This document shows, one piece after another, positions 33,893-44,501 of a stretch of 64,000 nt of DNA (positions are counted from its first letter, which is position 1; each line of letters starts with the position of its first letter). The translations under genes and the position numbers were made by a program. A model generated the notes under the pieces. The model was not told the DNA's origin and did not search any database. It was given only the letters and a program-made list of their open reading frames with translations. This stretch comes from Cryptomeria japonica. Lineage: Eukaryota; Streptophyta; Pinopsida; Cupressales; Cupressaceae. The stretch is from NCBI RefSeq assembly GCF_030272615.1, contig NC_081409.1, forward strand, positions 872,088,379 to 872,152,378, written 5' to 3'.

Positions 33893-36800
33893 GTTCCTTC
33901 TAGAGAGCTTAAAGTTGAAAAGAAGGAAGAAGCTAAAAATCAGTCAATCTTACCTGAACCTATGAGTAATAATTTTGTGGCCGCTTCTCAAACTTCTTCT
34001 CCTCACACCTCTAATTCTAAAGAGTTTGATTCTTTGTCTTATGAAAAACCACCTTCTCTTTCTGAAATGGTTGATCATTATGGTCGTGGTTTTCGCATTT
34101 TTGCTAAGCATGGGTATCATGGAAATGGTTGTGGCACTCACAAACAAGGGATAAAGGTTCCTCTAGAGAATAATTTTCACAATTATGCCTTTGGACTTGG
34201 CTATAATCCCTGCAAATGCACTAAAGCTTCTAAAAGACCATGCATTAGTGTTAATGCTATTTCTACATCTCTATCAATGCAACACCCCGAGTATATTGAT
34301 GGGGATCCTTCATGTGCCTATGCTTTGGATGTTTTCCCTACCGATGATGCTTTAGCTGAATTCTTGGGAGCCTATGACACTCTTCCTCGTTATCATCACA
34401 ATAGGGGACTCCCTTATTGTTTGAACACTGAAGCCTATTTTGGAAAAGAGATCGATAATGATGAGATTGTGAAAGAACTCCCTCAGTTAAAGAATACTCC
34501 TCAACAAAGTAATCTTCTTATAAGTGACACCATTGATGTTAAGATGGATCCTTGCAAAGAGGACAGAGTTATTAAAATTGGAAAATGTTTGGATGAAGAG
34601 GAACAAAAACAATATGAAGATTTATTGCATGAATTCCCTGAGATCTTTGCTTGGACATACTCTGACATGCCTGGTATAGATCCTAAGATTGTCACTCATA
34701 ATATTGTCTTAGTTCCCGATGCTAAGCCCGTGAAACAAAAGATTCGAAAAATGAATCCTAAGGTGGCTTTTCTTGTTAAGGATGAGATTGAAAAGTTATT
34801 GGAGGCTGGATTTATCTTCCCTATTGACTATTCCCCATGGATTTCAAATATTGTCACTGTGGCTAAACCAGATAATAAAATAAGAATGTGTACCGATTTT
34901 TGAGATTTAAATAAGGCTTCTTTAAAAGATGATTTCCCTCTTCCAAACATTGACATGATAGTTGATTCTATGGTAGGACATGCCTTGTTATCCTTCATGG
35001 ATGGTTTTTCAGGATACAATCAAATTTTCATTAACCCTCAAGATCAATTCAAAACCACTTTCACCACTCCTTGGGGTACGTTTTGTTGGATAATGATGCC
35101 TTTCAGACTTAAAAATGCCGGTGCAACTTATCAACGAGCGATGACCCTTATCTTTCATGATTATATGCATAAGATTTTAGAGGATTATGTTGATGATATT
35201 TTAGCCAAATCCATTCTTCGCATAGATCATATTAAAATCCTTCGTCAAATCTTTGAAAGAATTCGTAAATATCACATGCACTTGAATCCCCAAAAATGTG
35301 TTTTCGGTGTGGATAGTGGAAAACTATTAGGATTCATAGTTTCGCATCTTGGGATTGAGGTGGACACTAAGAAAATAGATGCTATTGTCAACATGCCACC
35401 TCCTAGAAATGTGTCTCAACTTAAAAGCTTACAGGGAAAGATTCAAGCTATTTGTAGGTTCGTATCTCAACTTGTGGATCGTACCTTTCCTTTTACTCAA
35501 CTTCTCAAAAAGAATATCACTTTTCAATGGAACGAAGATTGTCAGCAAGCATTTGAAGATTTAAAAGTGTATTTGGCTAGTCCTCCTATTCTTTAACCTG
35601 CCGAACCTTCTAAACCCTTCCTTCTGTATACAGCTGCTTCCTCTCATGCTCTCGCAGCATTGTTGGCACAACATGATAAAGATGGTAAGGAATGTCTGGT
35701 TTATTACATAAGTCGTACCTTACTCGATTATGAGACCCGATATTCTACAATAGAAAGACAATGCTTGGCCTTGGTGTTTGCGACTCAAAAATTGAGACAT
35801 TATCTTTTAAATTCAGAAGTCCACGTCATGGTGAAGTTTGATCCTTTGAAGCATCTTTTCTCTAAAACTGATTTATCAGGATGCCTAGCTAAGTGGGTTA
35901 TGATGTTAACTGAATTTGACCTTAAATTTGTTTCACAAAAAGCAATTAAAGGGCAAGCATTGACCGACCACTTAGTTGAGGCCCCTTCACCTTTCTCCTT
36001 CCCTAATTCTGAGTCTTTCCCCAATGACTTCATTTTTTCTATGGAAAAAGATGAAACTTGGGAATTATACTTTGATGGTTCTAAGTGTCGTACGGGATCG
36101 GGGGCAGGTGTTGTTCTGATTTCTCCTACAAGGAAATCTATTCCCTTATCCTATCGTCTAAATTTCTTGTGTACCAATAACAATGCTGAGTATGAGGCTC
36201 TTATAGCAGGAATAAAAGCAGCCTTAGCTCTGAAAATAAAGCACATACATATTTATGGAGATTCTCAATTGATTATAAGACAAGTAACAGGACTGTATCA
36301 AGCAAAACAAGACAAATTATCACAATATAAAGATCTTGCTATCTCTTTATTACAAAAATTTGATTCTTATACCATGGAACCTGTTCCTCGAAAAGATAAT
36401 CGACATGCAGACGCAATGGTATGTGTGGCTTCTCTTGTATCTTTAGAGGACCCTATGGTTGATCTTAAGTTTGCTATTCACAACCTTATTTCTCCAGCTA
36501 TTGTAGATGATTCTAGCTTGGTTACATGTTGTGACTTTGTAGACTCAGATGAATGGTATTCGCATATCGTAAGATATTTGACTGATGGTACCTTTCCTAA
36601 TTCCTCCAATAAGAACACTAGGGCTAGAATCCGCAAGCTGTCTGCTAGATATATCATTCTTTCTAATGTCCTTTACCGAAGGGGTTATGATGGTCTTCTC
36701 CTTTGCTGTCTAAACAAATCAGAAATCCCCATTGCTCTTGAAGAGGCACATTCAGGTGCCTATGGGGGGCATTTTGGAGGCAAATCCTTGGTTCAAAGAT

Positions 36801-37813
36801 TGCTTCGTATGGGATACTTTTGGCAAACTATGCAGAAGGATTCTTTTTCATTTGTTAAGAAATGTCATCAATGTCAACAACACAATAATCTGATTCATGC
36901 TTCTACCCAAGAACTTCATTCTCAAGTAGCTTCTTGGCCTTTCTCCGCATGGGGTTTGGATCTCATTGGTAAAATCTCTCCTCCTTCATCTCAAGGACAC
37001 ACCTTCATTATAACTGCAACAGGTTACTTTACGAAGTGGGTAGAAGCTATTGCCCTTCGCTCTACTACTACTGAAGTGATTTGTCAATTTCTTCTAGAAA
37101 ACATCATTTCTCGATTCGGGATACCTTCCACTATAATCTCAGATAATGGGACATCATTTAAGAACAAGGACGTGAAGAAATTGCTCGAGAAGTATCATAT
37201 CAAATATTGATTTTCTACACCATACTATCCTCAATCAAATGGTCAAGCCGAATCATCCAATAAGATAATTGAACAAATTCTTCGCAAAACCGTGAATAAG
37301 CATGGTAAGGATTGGAGTAATCAGCTAATCTATGCTCTTTGGGCCTACCGAACGAGTGTACGAATTGCTACAGGAACTACTCCTTATAATCTTGTTTATG
37401 GTGCTGACGCTACTATGCCTTTAGAGTTAGAGATTCCATCACTTAGGGTTTCCCTCAAAGGTATTGTAGATGATGACTCCTATAGAGAACAATGACTTCA
37501 ACAGCTTGAGATGCTTGATGAATAGCGTATAAACGCTCTTGAGCATATTCAAGCGTATCACAAAAATCTACAACGAAGCTATAATGATAAGGTTATTCAA
37601 CATTCCTTCTCAGTAGATGACTTAGTCCTCTATGAGATTCAGCGCAATGTGAATGCCTTACCTACAGAAAAGGGAAAATTTAGTCCTAATTGGCTTGGAC
37701 CATATATCGTTATTGAAGATTATGGATCAGGTGCTTACAAAATAGCGGATGTAGATGGTACGCCTCTTAAAGAACCTATCAATGCTATGCACTTGTGTAG
37801 ATATTATGCTTAA
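33893..37813 (+). pseudogene. Outer element Pol: RT, RNase H, aRNH, integrase
   Basis: Continues the frame from 26123 for 1307 codons with no indel. A G-patch-like segment (FAKHGYHGNGCGTHKQGI) is at about 34100. RT runs from about 34700 to 35250, with MCTDF-stop-DLNKASLKDDFPLPN and the catalytic EDYVDDILAKS. The ordinary RNase H is at 35600-35960 (LLYTAASSHALAALLAQHD, YSTIERQCLALVFATQKL). A second, archaeal-type RNase H is at 36050-36420 (LYFDGSKCRTGSGAGVVL, NNNAEYEALIAGI, IYGDSQLIIRQV, RKDNRHADAM). Integrase has the zinc region (HSGAYGGHFGG, CHQCQ), acidic sites WGLDLIG, ISDNGTSF and NGQAESSNK, and a C-terminal domain ending MHLCRYYA. Stops are TGA 34901, TAA 35594, TGA 37208, TGA 37493 and TAG 37523; all five fit C-to-T from CGA, CAA or CAG. 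Confidence 0.93.
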
Positions 37814-38327
37814 TTCTTCATTCCTTATTTATCTTCTTTTCAGTTCTTCAACATTGGGTAATATGTTAGTATCTCCTAATTAGAGCAAAATAGAATTAAA
37901 TGTTATGGTGTTTAATCTATATTGCTTCGTTATTGACAAGCATGTTTCTTTACTTTATAGTTTGTCTTGAATTCATTTATGTAAATTGTAAAAGATTTAC
38001 ATTTCCATTATGCTAGCATATTTCGCAATGTCTTATGCGTTAAGTAGAATCATATCATGTTGTGTTTAAGTTCAAAATTAAATCACATTACTTATATGAT
38101 TCTTAGACTTAATGCATATTTCTTCCCTATCATCAATGTAGTACTTGATTAAATATTTTAATTAAGTCACACATGTATCAATTTAATCATGGAGCATTGA
38201 GAAATCAATCACATGGAAATTAAATCCTGAACATAGATGTACATCTACCAAATGTATTAGATTTAATCAAAGCAAAATATACATTGTTTTAAGCATTAAA
38301 GATAACACATTTGAGACAAAGAGAAGC

Positions 38328-38364
<37 letters not shown>

Positions 38365-38424
38365 GATCGTATACAAATATAGGTCATTATAAATCCAAAA
38401 TATGACCTATCCTACATCATAAAG
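37814..38424 (+). repeat. AT-rich spacer with (TA)n microsatellite
   Basis: Noncoding AT-rich sequence separates integrase from the antisense ORF. A run of about 15 TA dinucleotides is at 38331-38361. No gene was seen. Confidence 0.7.
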
Positions 38425-41000
38425 TCATCTCCTATCCCCAGGCCTGCTGGCTGGAGAGTGATGACTAGATGCTCCCTCCTGATCCGGCCGTGCAGGTGGA
38501 CCCATAGGTGTGTAGCATGATATAGACCGCGAGTGACTCCAAGAGGAACTCCTACAATCTCCATCCATAAGGATCGCGCGATAGGAGGTAGCCTCAGCCT
38601 GAGCTACTGCTAGATCTTGCTGTGCTCGCTGAAGGTTCTCTGATAGAACTCTCTCTCTCTCCCTCCATATGTCCACCTGTACTCGGAATGGGGAAAATAA
38701 GTCCTCATGTTGACCCGCGTTCCCTTGAGGCCTATAAGCAATCTGTGAGGAACTGGGGATTTGTGCCATCGTGGAAATATCTGTCACTACTTGCTGAATC
38801 AGGGAATGCCACTCCTGCACATTAGCTTTAGCAGTTGAACAGATTTTTGTATTAGTACCATTCTATATCATCAAAACGTTAATCAATCAATATAAACCTA
38901 CTATACCTGGATCTCCCTCACGCCAGGAGGGATCATGATATGTTAGCATCTATGACTAGGAACTACTAGGCTCCCCATGCTCGAATAATCTATGCACGAT
39001 GGGTGTAGGCTGGATGGTACTAGAAACAGGTCTCCGTATCGCCTCATGTTCCCCCTTTTGGGGAATAAGAGGAGGATCCAGGGCTATGGTATCATCTCCT
39101 GAATGGTGGGGAGCTGCATCTGACCCCTCCTCATCATCTCTATTCTCCTCCTCCTCCTCCTCCTCCTCATCATCCTCATCCTCATCCTCATCCTTGTCCG
39201 CATCCTCACCTGCATCCTCGTTCTCCTCATCTCTATCTGTGTCCTCCTCCTCCTCCTCCTCAGCACTAAGCTGATCTTCTGTGGGTGGATCAGGGTCTCC
39301 TGCCTCCTCATGACCCTCTCCCTCCTCTGGCTCCTCCGACTTGGATCCCTGGTCCTCATCTCAGTCTCCATGTCTCCATGGGCCTGGATGGCCTATCGGG
39401 TGATCTGGTGGAAAGATAGGCCCTGGATATGATCTCATAAACCATGAGACATACCTGCGTTGTGCTCCAAGCTCTGCAGAGTAATCAATGACTACATCCT
39501 GATCGGATCCCTCTATATCTGTAGTCTCGATGTCATCTATCGTCAGTCTTGCTACTGCTCTAGGTCTGGGAAGGACTTGTGAGTGTCGAGTATAGATGGG
39601 TACATCGGCTGGAACACACTACTCTAGCCCAAACTGCCTCCGTACTCGGTTGAAGTAGAATGGGACTATGATATGTGAATATCATCCCTGTAGTAGGTGG
39701 TTCCTCTGTAGGCAAGCTAACTGTCTCTCCATCCCATCCCATCTATGCATCTGCAGATAGGGTCTCCACACGGTCACCTCGGTTGTTAATCTATCAAAAA
39801 TCACTCTCCAATATAGCAGATCTCCAAATCTCCACTCACTGGTAAGTGGATAAGCAAACACCCTAGGTCGCTCGCTAGCCATACTCATCGAAAAGCCGAT
39901 AGGCCTGGTGCATGTGAAGTGCAAAAATATCCACACTTGCAGAAGTGTGCATGTCATCAATCTGCAACCCTGTCCAAACACATACTCCTCAAGGTCGTGA
40001 TAGAGATGTGCAAGCATACTCTGACCCCAAGTGTATACTCTCCTATGTCTCTCCATAGCTCTGATGCACCATGTGAGACCCCCATGCATGTGCGTACCTC
40101 ACCCATTAGGGCAGACGGCTAGTGCTATGATGGCAATCATAAGACGTCTCATAAGGGGCACCTCTCCTGTAGGATGTAAGAGCCAGCTGACCATGATACG
40201 ACCTCTCATCTCACTTAGCATGACTCTCCCTATGCAATATACCTGCTCCCTCTAATGGTCCTCCGCTGAACAATCGGTCACGTATGTCACAGTAGCTCCT
40301 CTAATAGGAAGACGAAGTATGTTGTACACATCCTCAAGTGTAACCGTCAGCTCCCCTACTGGAAGATGGAATGTGCATGTGTCAGGATCCCATTGCTCCA
40401 TCAGTGCCATCAGCATCACAGGATGGAACCGAATGGCTGGCATGAGGATCGCATACCATAAACCCACTATCAACAATGTGTCTCTCTCTGCCTGAGTCAG
40501 CCGGGGAATCTGATCTCGCAAACTGCGAAGAATCTGTCCCGTCGTATGCTCTCTCATGTATGGGAGACCCTGCAACACAAAAACATAACTATAATCAGTA
40601 CTCAATCATCAAAATCATTCATGCAAACTATTGAACATCATATGCTAACCCTGATATCTCTCGCCAAGTCCTGATTGGGACCATGGTGCCCTGTCATGGA
40701 CCATGGCACCCTGCCAGGGACCATGGCGCCTTGTCAGGGACCATGGTGCCCTGAGGGGACCATGGCGCCTTGTCAGGGACCATGGTGCCCTAAAGGGACC
40801 ATGGTGCCCCACAGGGACAATGGTGCCTTGGGTGGGACCCAGGGTCAGATTCCAGGGCCCGAAAATGATCACAGAAAGTCAAATGCAGAAAATCAAAAGT
40901 CAACGTTCAGTCAACTCACCTCATCCAGTGGCTCGTCGTCGATCACGGCCTGTCATAGGATCTCAATCCTCGTGGGATGCTTCGATCATCGTGAAGGCAT
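38425..41000 (-). pseudogene. Antisense plant-mobile-domain (PMD) ORF in the gypsy element
   Basis: The minus strand has a possible first exon (ATG at 41000, two in-frame stops, ending 40920 before GTGAGT), a ~350-base intron closing in TTGTGTTGCAG at 40570, and one long frame from 40569 to TGA 38425. The frame opens with GLPYMREHTTGQILRSL and contains LMEQWDPDTCTFHLPVGELT and LEDVYNILRLPIRG, the signature of the plant mobile domain (MAIN/MAIL family). Next come a Trp/Tyr-rich middle part, a long Glu/Asp tract (about 39360-39120) and a C-terminal coiled coil (REREVLSENLQ-like, 38690-38590). About eight stops interrupt it, mostly TGA or TAG. Antisense extra ORFs with this domain are known in Tat-lineage gypsy elements. 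Its role is unknown; the splice model is my inference. Confidence 0.75.
40678..40850. repeat. GGACCATGG minisatellite inside the antisense intron
   Basis: About six imperfect units of 25-30 bases, typified by GGGACCATGGCGCCTTGTCA. Plus-strand open frames at 40675-41031 are products of this array. The same word family recurs in both kinds of gypsy LTR in the window. Confidence 0.8.
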
Positions 41001-41582
41001 GATGATGGCTATGTGGGCTCCGCTGCAATGAACAGTATTCCGAAATCAAAAAAGTGACAAATGCAAGTGTCACTTTCAAGGTATATACTTTCATTCCTTT
41101 ACTTTTATTTTCAAAACCCTAATTTTCCTCTATCACTCATTTCATCATAACTTGAGTTTGGGAGATGCGATTTTCGAACCGTTTGTTGCATAGGAATCGT
41201 ATTTTCATTCCCCTACTCTTGGGATGTTCCCAAAAGTGCTTTGATGAAGCCTTTTTAGTGAACATCCCTCATCAATACTCTCTTACATAATTTGTCGTAA
41301 GTAAACATGCTACCCTGTTTCACCTCCCTAATAAGCAAGTTGAAATAGGGGGGGGCATATAGCTACTCACAAATTTCATCACTTTCCTTAGTAAGCATTA
41401 TGTGATTTTGTGATCTAACGTGTGTTTTGTAGGGTGCGGTTCCTAACTGTGTACTACAGATACCACTGGGGGCTTCGTCCGACAACTTATGGATATATCC
41501 TTTTTGAAATGATATTTAATTTTTTGTACTTTAGCTTGCATATGCACGTAATACTCATATGACCACTAAAGTGGGGGCTAAA
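41001..41582 (+). other. Outer element 3' noncoding region and polypurine tract
   Basis: No gene was seen. A G7 run occurs at about 41349-41355, and the stretch ends with AAAGTGGGGGCTAAA (41568-41582), the plus-strand primer next to the 3' LTR. Position and sequence match the inner element's tract exactly. Confidence 0.75.
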
Positions 41583-43240
41583 TGTAGCATCATAAATTGT
41601 ACGCACTTGCTAGGGTGGTACAATTTCACACCTAGTTTAGTACCTGCCTTGGTACATTTTACATTTTGCATTGCATTTCTCCTTTAGCACTTAATTAATC
41701 AAATTAATTAGGTCTAAGGTCCTATTTCACCATTCTCCACATTATAAAGTTGGGCCCTTTCGTTAAAGTGTGCCCTTTTCATTTTATTCCTCCAATACAT
41801 CATTCAATCAAAAACCCTAATTAAGTCCTATTTTGAACTTGGGGGCTTGGTTTCGGGGGTCAAAACATCTCGAAATCACCTGTAACTTTGGGATTCTCTC
41901 TAAAATCATCATATCCGACGGCCCTAAAAATTTGGTGAAAAGTTGTCGGGACCATGGCGCCTGGAGTGCACATGGTCCCGGACATTTTTCCTGAAATTTT
42001 AGGAGCACAATCCAATCATAAAATAAAGCTTAACCCCAAGAAATTGGTGGGAGATTCAATCTGTAGGTCGGCCAAAAGATGAAATTATGACCTAGGGTTT
42101 CATACATAAGAGCTCTCTTTCTTCATTTGAAAGGATCCAATTTTTGGTTTTCAGGAACCTCATATGCAGTGAAAGAGTAGATCTTTGAAGACTTCAACAA
42201 CATTCGACATCCCTCTATCAAGCATTTATCAATTTCATCCATCCGTTTAGGGCTTGGAAGACATTGAAGAACAATAGGAGATTACCGACTGAAGATTGGC
42301 TTGTATCCCTCCCTTGGGGGTTGGGTATGATTTCATGTTGTTTTCATGTCTTTGCATAAGCTTCAATACATCACTTATTCATGCTTTAGATCACTTTGCA
42401 TCTTGATTTAGAGCATTTACATTATCATTTACAAGCAATTAGGGTTTACTTTCAAGGTTGCTCTAGTTTGCTTACTTGCATTTTAGGATCTTGCACACAC
42501 ACAAGGTCTGCACACACAATACATTTTACAATACAACTTGGCTATTCGTGGAGGTGGAAAACACCGAAGTGGGGGTTTGACTAAGGTAAAACCCTATATA
42601 GCCACCCATACCCTTTTCAGATATAAGTGCAGGTTTCAGGACTCGGACGATGCCGCAGGTTGCAGATCTGAAAAAAGTAGACTGAGACCGACATTCCACA
42701 CCAAGTTGTAGAGAAAAAGACCTGGACAGGGGCATGGGGCACCCTGGTCCTGCCAGGACAGGGGCACTAGGTGCCCTAGTCCCTGGGACAGAGGCACTGG
42801 GTGCCCTGGTCCTCCTGACAGATAGCATTTCTGACAGTTTCCAGAGTGCAAGACAACAGTTTCAGGTGTAGTTTCTGACACAGTATCAGGATAGTGGCAC
42901 CTACGCCCCGTCCCGAACGTTTTCAATCAGATTTTGACTCTGGGTACGCATCTGCATTCTTATTTTGTCCTTGTGTTTACAGTTGTTCATTGTTTAATCT
43001 CAATTCTGTAATCTTGTTATTAGTTCGTACATGCATTCTGGGATTAGGACTTGAACTTGTATCATTTTATCTTTCAATTACAACAAAGGAATAGAAATCC
43101 TAATAGGTAGCCCGTGGCTCTCTCTTTCACAAAAGAAGTAGCCAATTGTGTGATACCTCTAGGCTCTTTCGTATTCCGTAATGTGTGTCAAAAGGTAGGA
43201 TTAGGGCATGTTAACCTAGTCTTGCTTTTTCCCCTACACA
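41583..43240 (+). repeat. Outer gypsy element 3' LTR
   Basis: Begins TGTAGCATCATAAATTG and ends CCCCTACACA before GTTAT. It is 1658 bases long, against 1660 for the 5' copy. Differences from the 5' LTR are scattered and mostly C/T or G/A. The inverted-repeat module is at 41922-42005; here its centre keeps a more complete dyad (GGGACCATGGCGCC ... CATGGTCCCGG) than the 5' copy. Confidence 0.95.
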
Positions 43241-43245
43241 GTTAT

Positions 43246-43924
43246 AAACAATGAAATCATATGTGAAATGGCAAAAAAATCTATCCCATTGATTACCATT
43301 GAAAGTCTCTTAGTGAAAATTTTAATTTGTTGAAAAAGAAGATCTAAAATTAGGACCCTTTTATGAAAGTTAATTTAAAAGTTGAGGGTGTTGAAATTTA
43401 AATTTGATTTTGTTGCCAATTTCTTGGATTTAAGTAGAAAAATACAGTCAATTCTGATTCCCAAAATTTTTGGAAAAAATATAGGGACTGGGTACAAGTT
43501 GTACCCGGTCTGACCAACATTTTTAAATTTTTTTAGGGATTATAGAAATTATGATTTTATTGTAGAATCCAAAAAAATAGTTGATTTGGAGATGTCTAGA
43601 TAGGTTAAATTAGCAATCAAAGGTCAAAATATGAGATTCTTAAAAATTAGGGTTTTGTTGTTTAACCACTTAATTTTCATAATAAAAAAGAAAATTTGAA
43701 TTATAATTTAGAAAGAGAAACTAGATCTGAATAAACAATTAAAATGAAATACTTCACAAGATTAATTTCCACAAAATGAAAAAATTAGGGTTTTTATGCA
43801 ATTAACCTCTAAAATTTGCAAAAAGATTAAACTTTGAAATAAAATTTTGAAATTCAATTCGCAATTATTCAGATCTAACATTAAGAAATCAGAATTAAGA
43901 TGTAAGATATCAGGTTCACCAAAA
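43246..43924 (-). other. Relic element leader and primer-binding site
   Basis: On the minus strand, the primer site TTTTGGTGAACC (43924-43913) is followed by an AT-rich noncoding leader. An inverted-repeat module lies at 43461-43539, about 385-463 bases from the LTR edge. The inner element has its first leader module at 374-457 bases from its LTR edge, so the layout is conserved. The leader is cut at 43245 by the outer element. Confidence 0.7.
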
Positions 43925-44501
43925 TGTAAAGTGGAAAATTGGATCCTAGTGGTTCCCCATCTAAGAGAGAGAAAGGAAACCATTAGGATGATTTTCACTT
44001 GGGAGATACTTTACATTCAAAAGAGGGACTGAATCTACTATATCCAAATCCAAGAAAAATAAGGATGTGAATGCCAAGTGGATTGCAAGGATTGGAATGC
44101 AATTTTCCCTCTTTTGTAAATAGATATGTTGACTTGTTTACTATGCAGAAAATGAAGATAAAATGGATGGAATAAGGAGCTACCGATTCTGGATCGTGTT
44201 GCAACTTTGGATATAAGATATTTATATTGATACAAATCTTCCCTAAAAATTTGGAGAAAAGTCATCGAGACCGGGTTGAAGTTGCACCTGGTCCTTTGAA
44301 AAATACACACAGGGAAAAGGGTTTTTCATCTCTAAAAATGAAGCCTAAACCTACAATTACAGCTGCACACTTGCAACCTACACACAAAAAAGTAGAGAAT
44401 AAGGGTTATGGATAGGGGTTTGCCTTAGTCAAACCCTGGTTGAGGAATATACCTTGAAAGAAAGTAATTGCAAATTCTTAAATGTGAATAATGGAAATGT
44501 G
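43925..44501 (-). repeat. Relic element 5' LTR, truncated by Copia-2
   Basis: Read on the minus strand it ends CCACTTTACA. Further in it has TTTGACTAAGGCAAACCCCT and TTTTTTGTGTGTAGGTTGCA, which parallel the inner element LTR (about 26795-26850). An inverted-repeat module is at 44241-44302. The start of the LTR is missing because Copia-2 begins at 44502. Confidence 0.7.

Larger units (their letters stand above)
22664..43245 (+). mobile_element. Outer Tat-like Ty3/gypsy element with TSD GTTAT
   Basis: The element spans 22669-43240, with LTRs of 1660 and 1658 bases and GTTAT duplications at 22664-22668 and 43241-43245. Removing the nested element (26124-33887 plus one ATAAG) leaves about 12.8 kb. 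The order is leader, acidic N-terminal region, protease, G-patch-like segment, RT, RNase H, second RNase H, integrase, antisense ORF, PPT. Integrase after RT marks Ty3/gypsy. The second RNase H and the antisense plant-mobile-domain ORF are known traits of the plant Tat lineage. It is inserted in the internal region of the minus-strand relic. Confidence 0.93.
20853..44501 (-). mobile_element. Relic minus-strand gypsy-type element, host of the nest
   Basis: Its 5' LTR end is at 43925 (plus-strand TGTAAAGTGGAAAATT), next to the reverse complement of the TTTTGGTGAACC primer site (43913-43924). The same LTR end recurs at 20853-20921, which would be the far end of its 3' LTR. Between them lie a leader (43246-43912) and decayed coding sequence (21400-22527). 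The element is interrupted by the Tat-like element at 22669-43240 and its right LTR is cut by Copia-2 at 44502. Its LTR shares structure with the innermost element: the TTTACATTC/AGTG region, the TGTGTGTAGGTTGCA phrase and the inverted-repeat modules. I infer an older, inverted member of the same lineage. Confidence 0.7.

Noticed and set aside
38999-39274. Plus-strand poly-Ser open frame
   Set aside because: It is the complement of the Glu/Asp tract of the antisense plant-mobile-domain ORF (TCC repeats opposite GAG/GAT codons).
40675-41031. Plus-strand open frames rich in Gly, Pro and Trp
   Set aside because: Produced by the GGACCATGG minisatellite; the supported coding strand here is minus.
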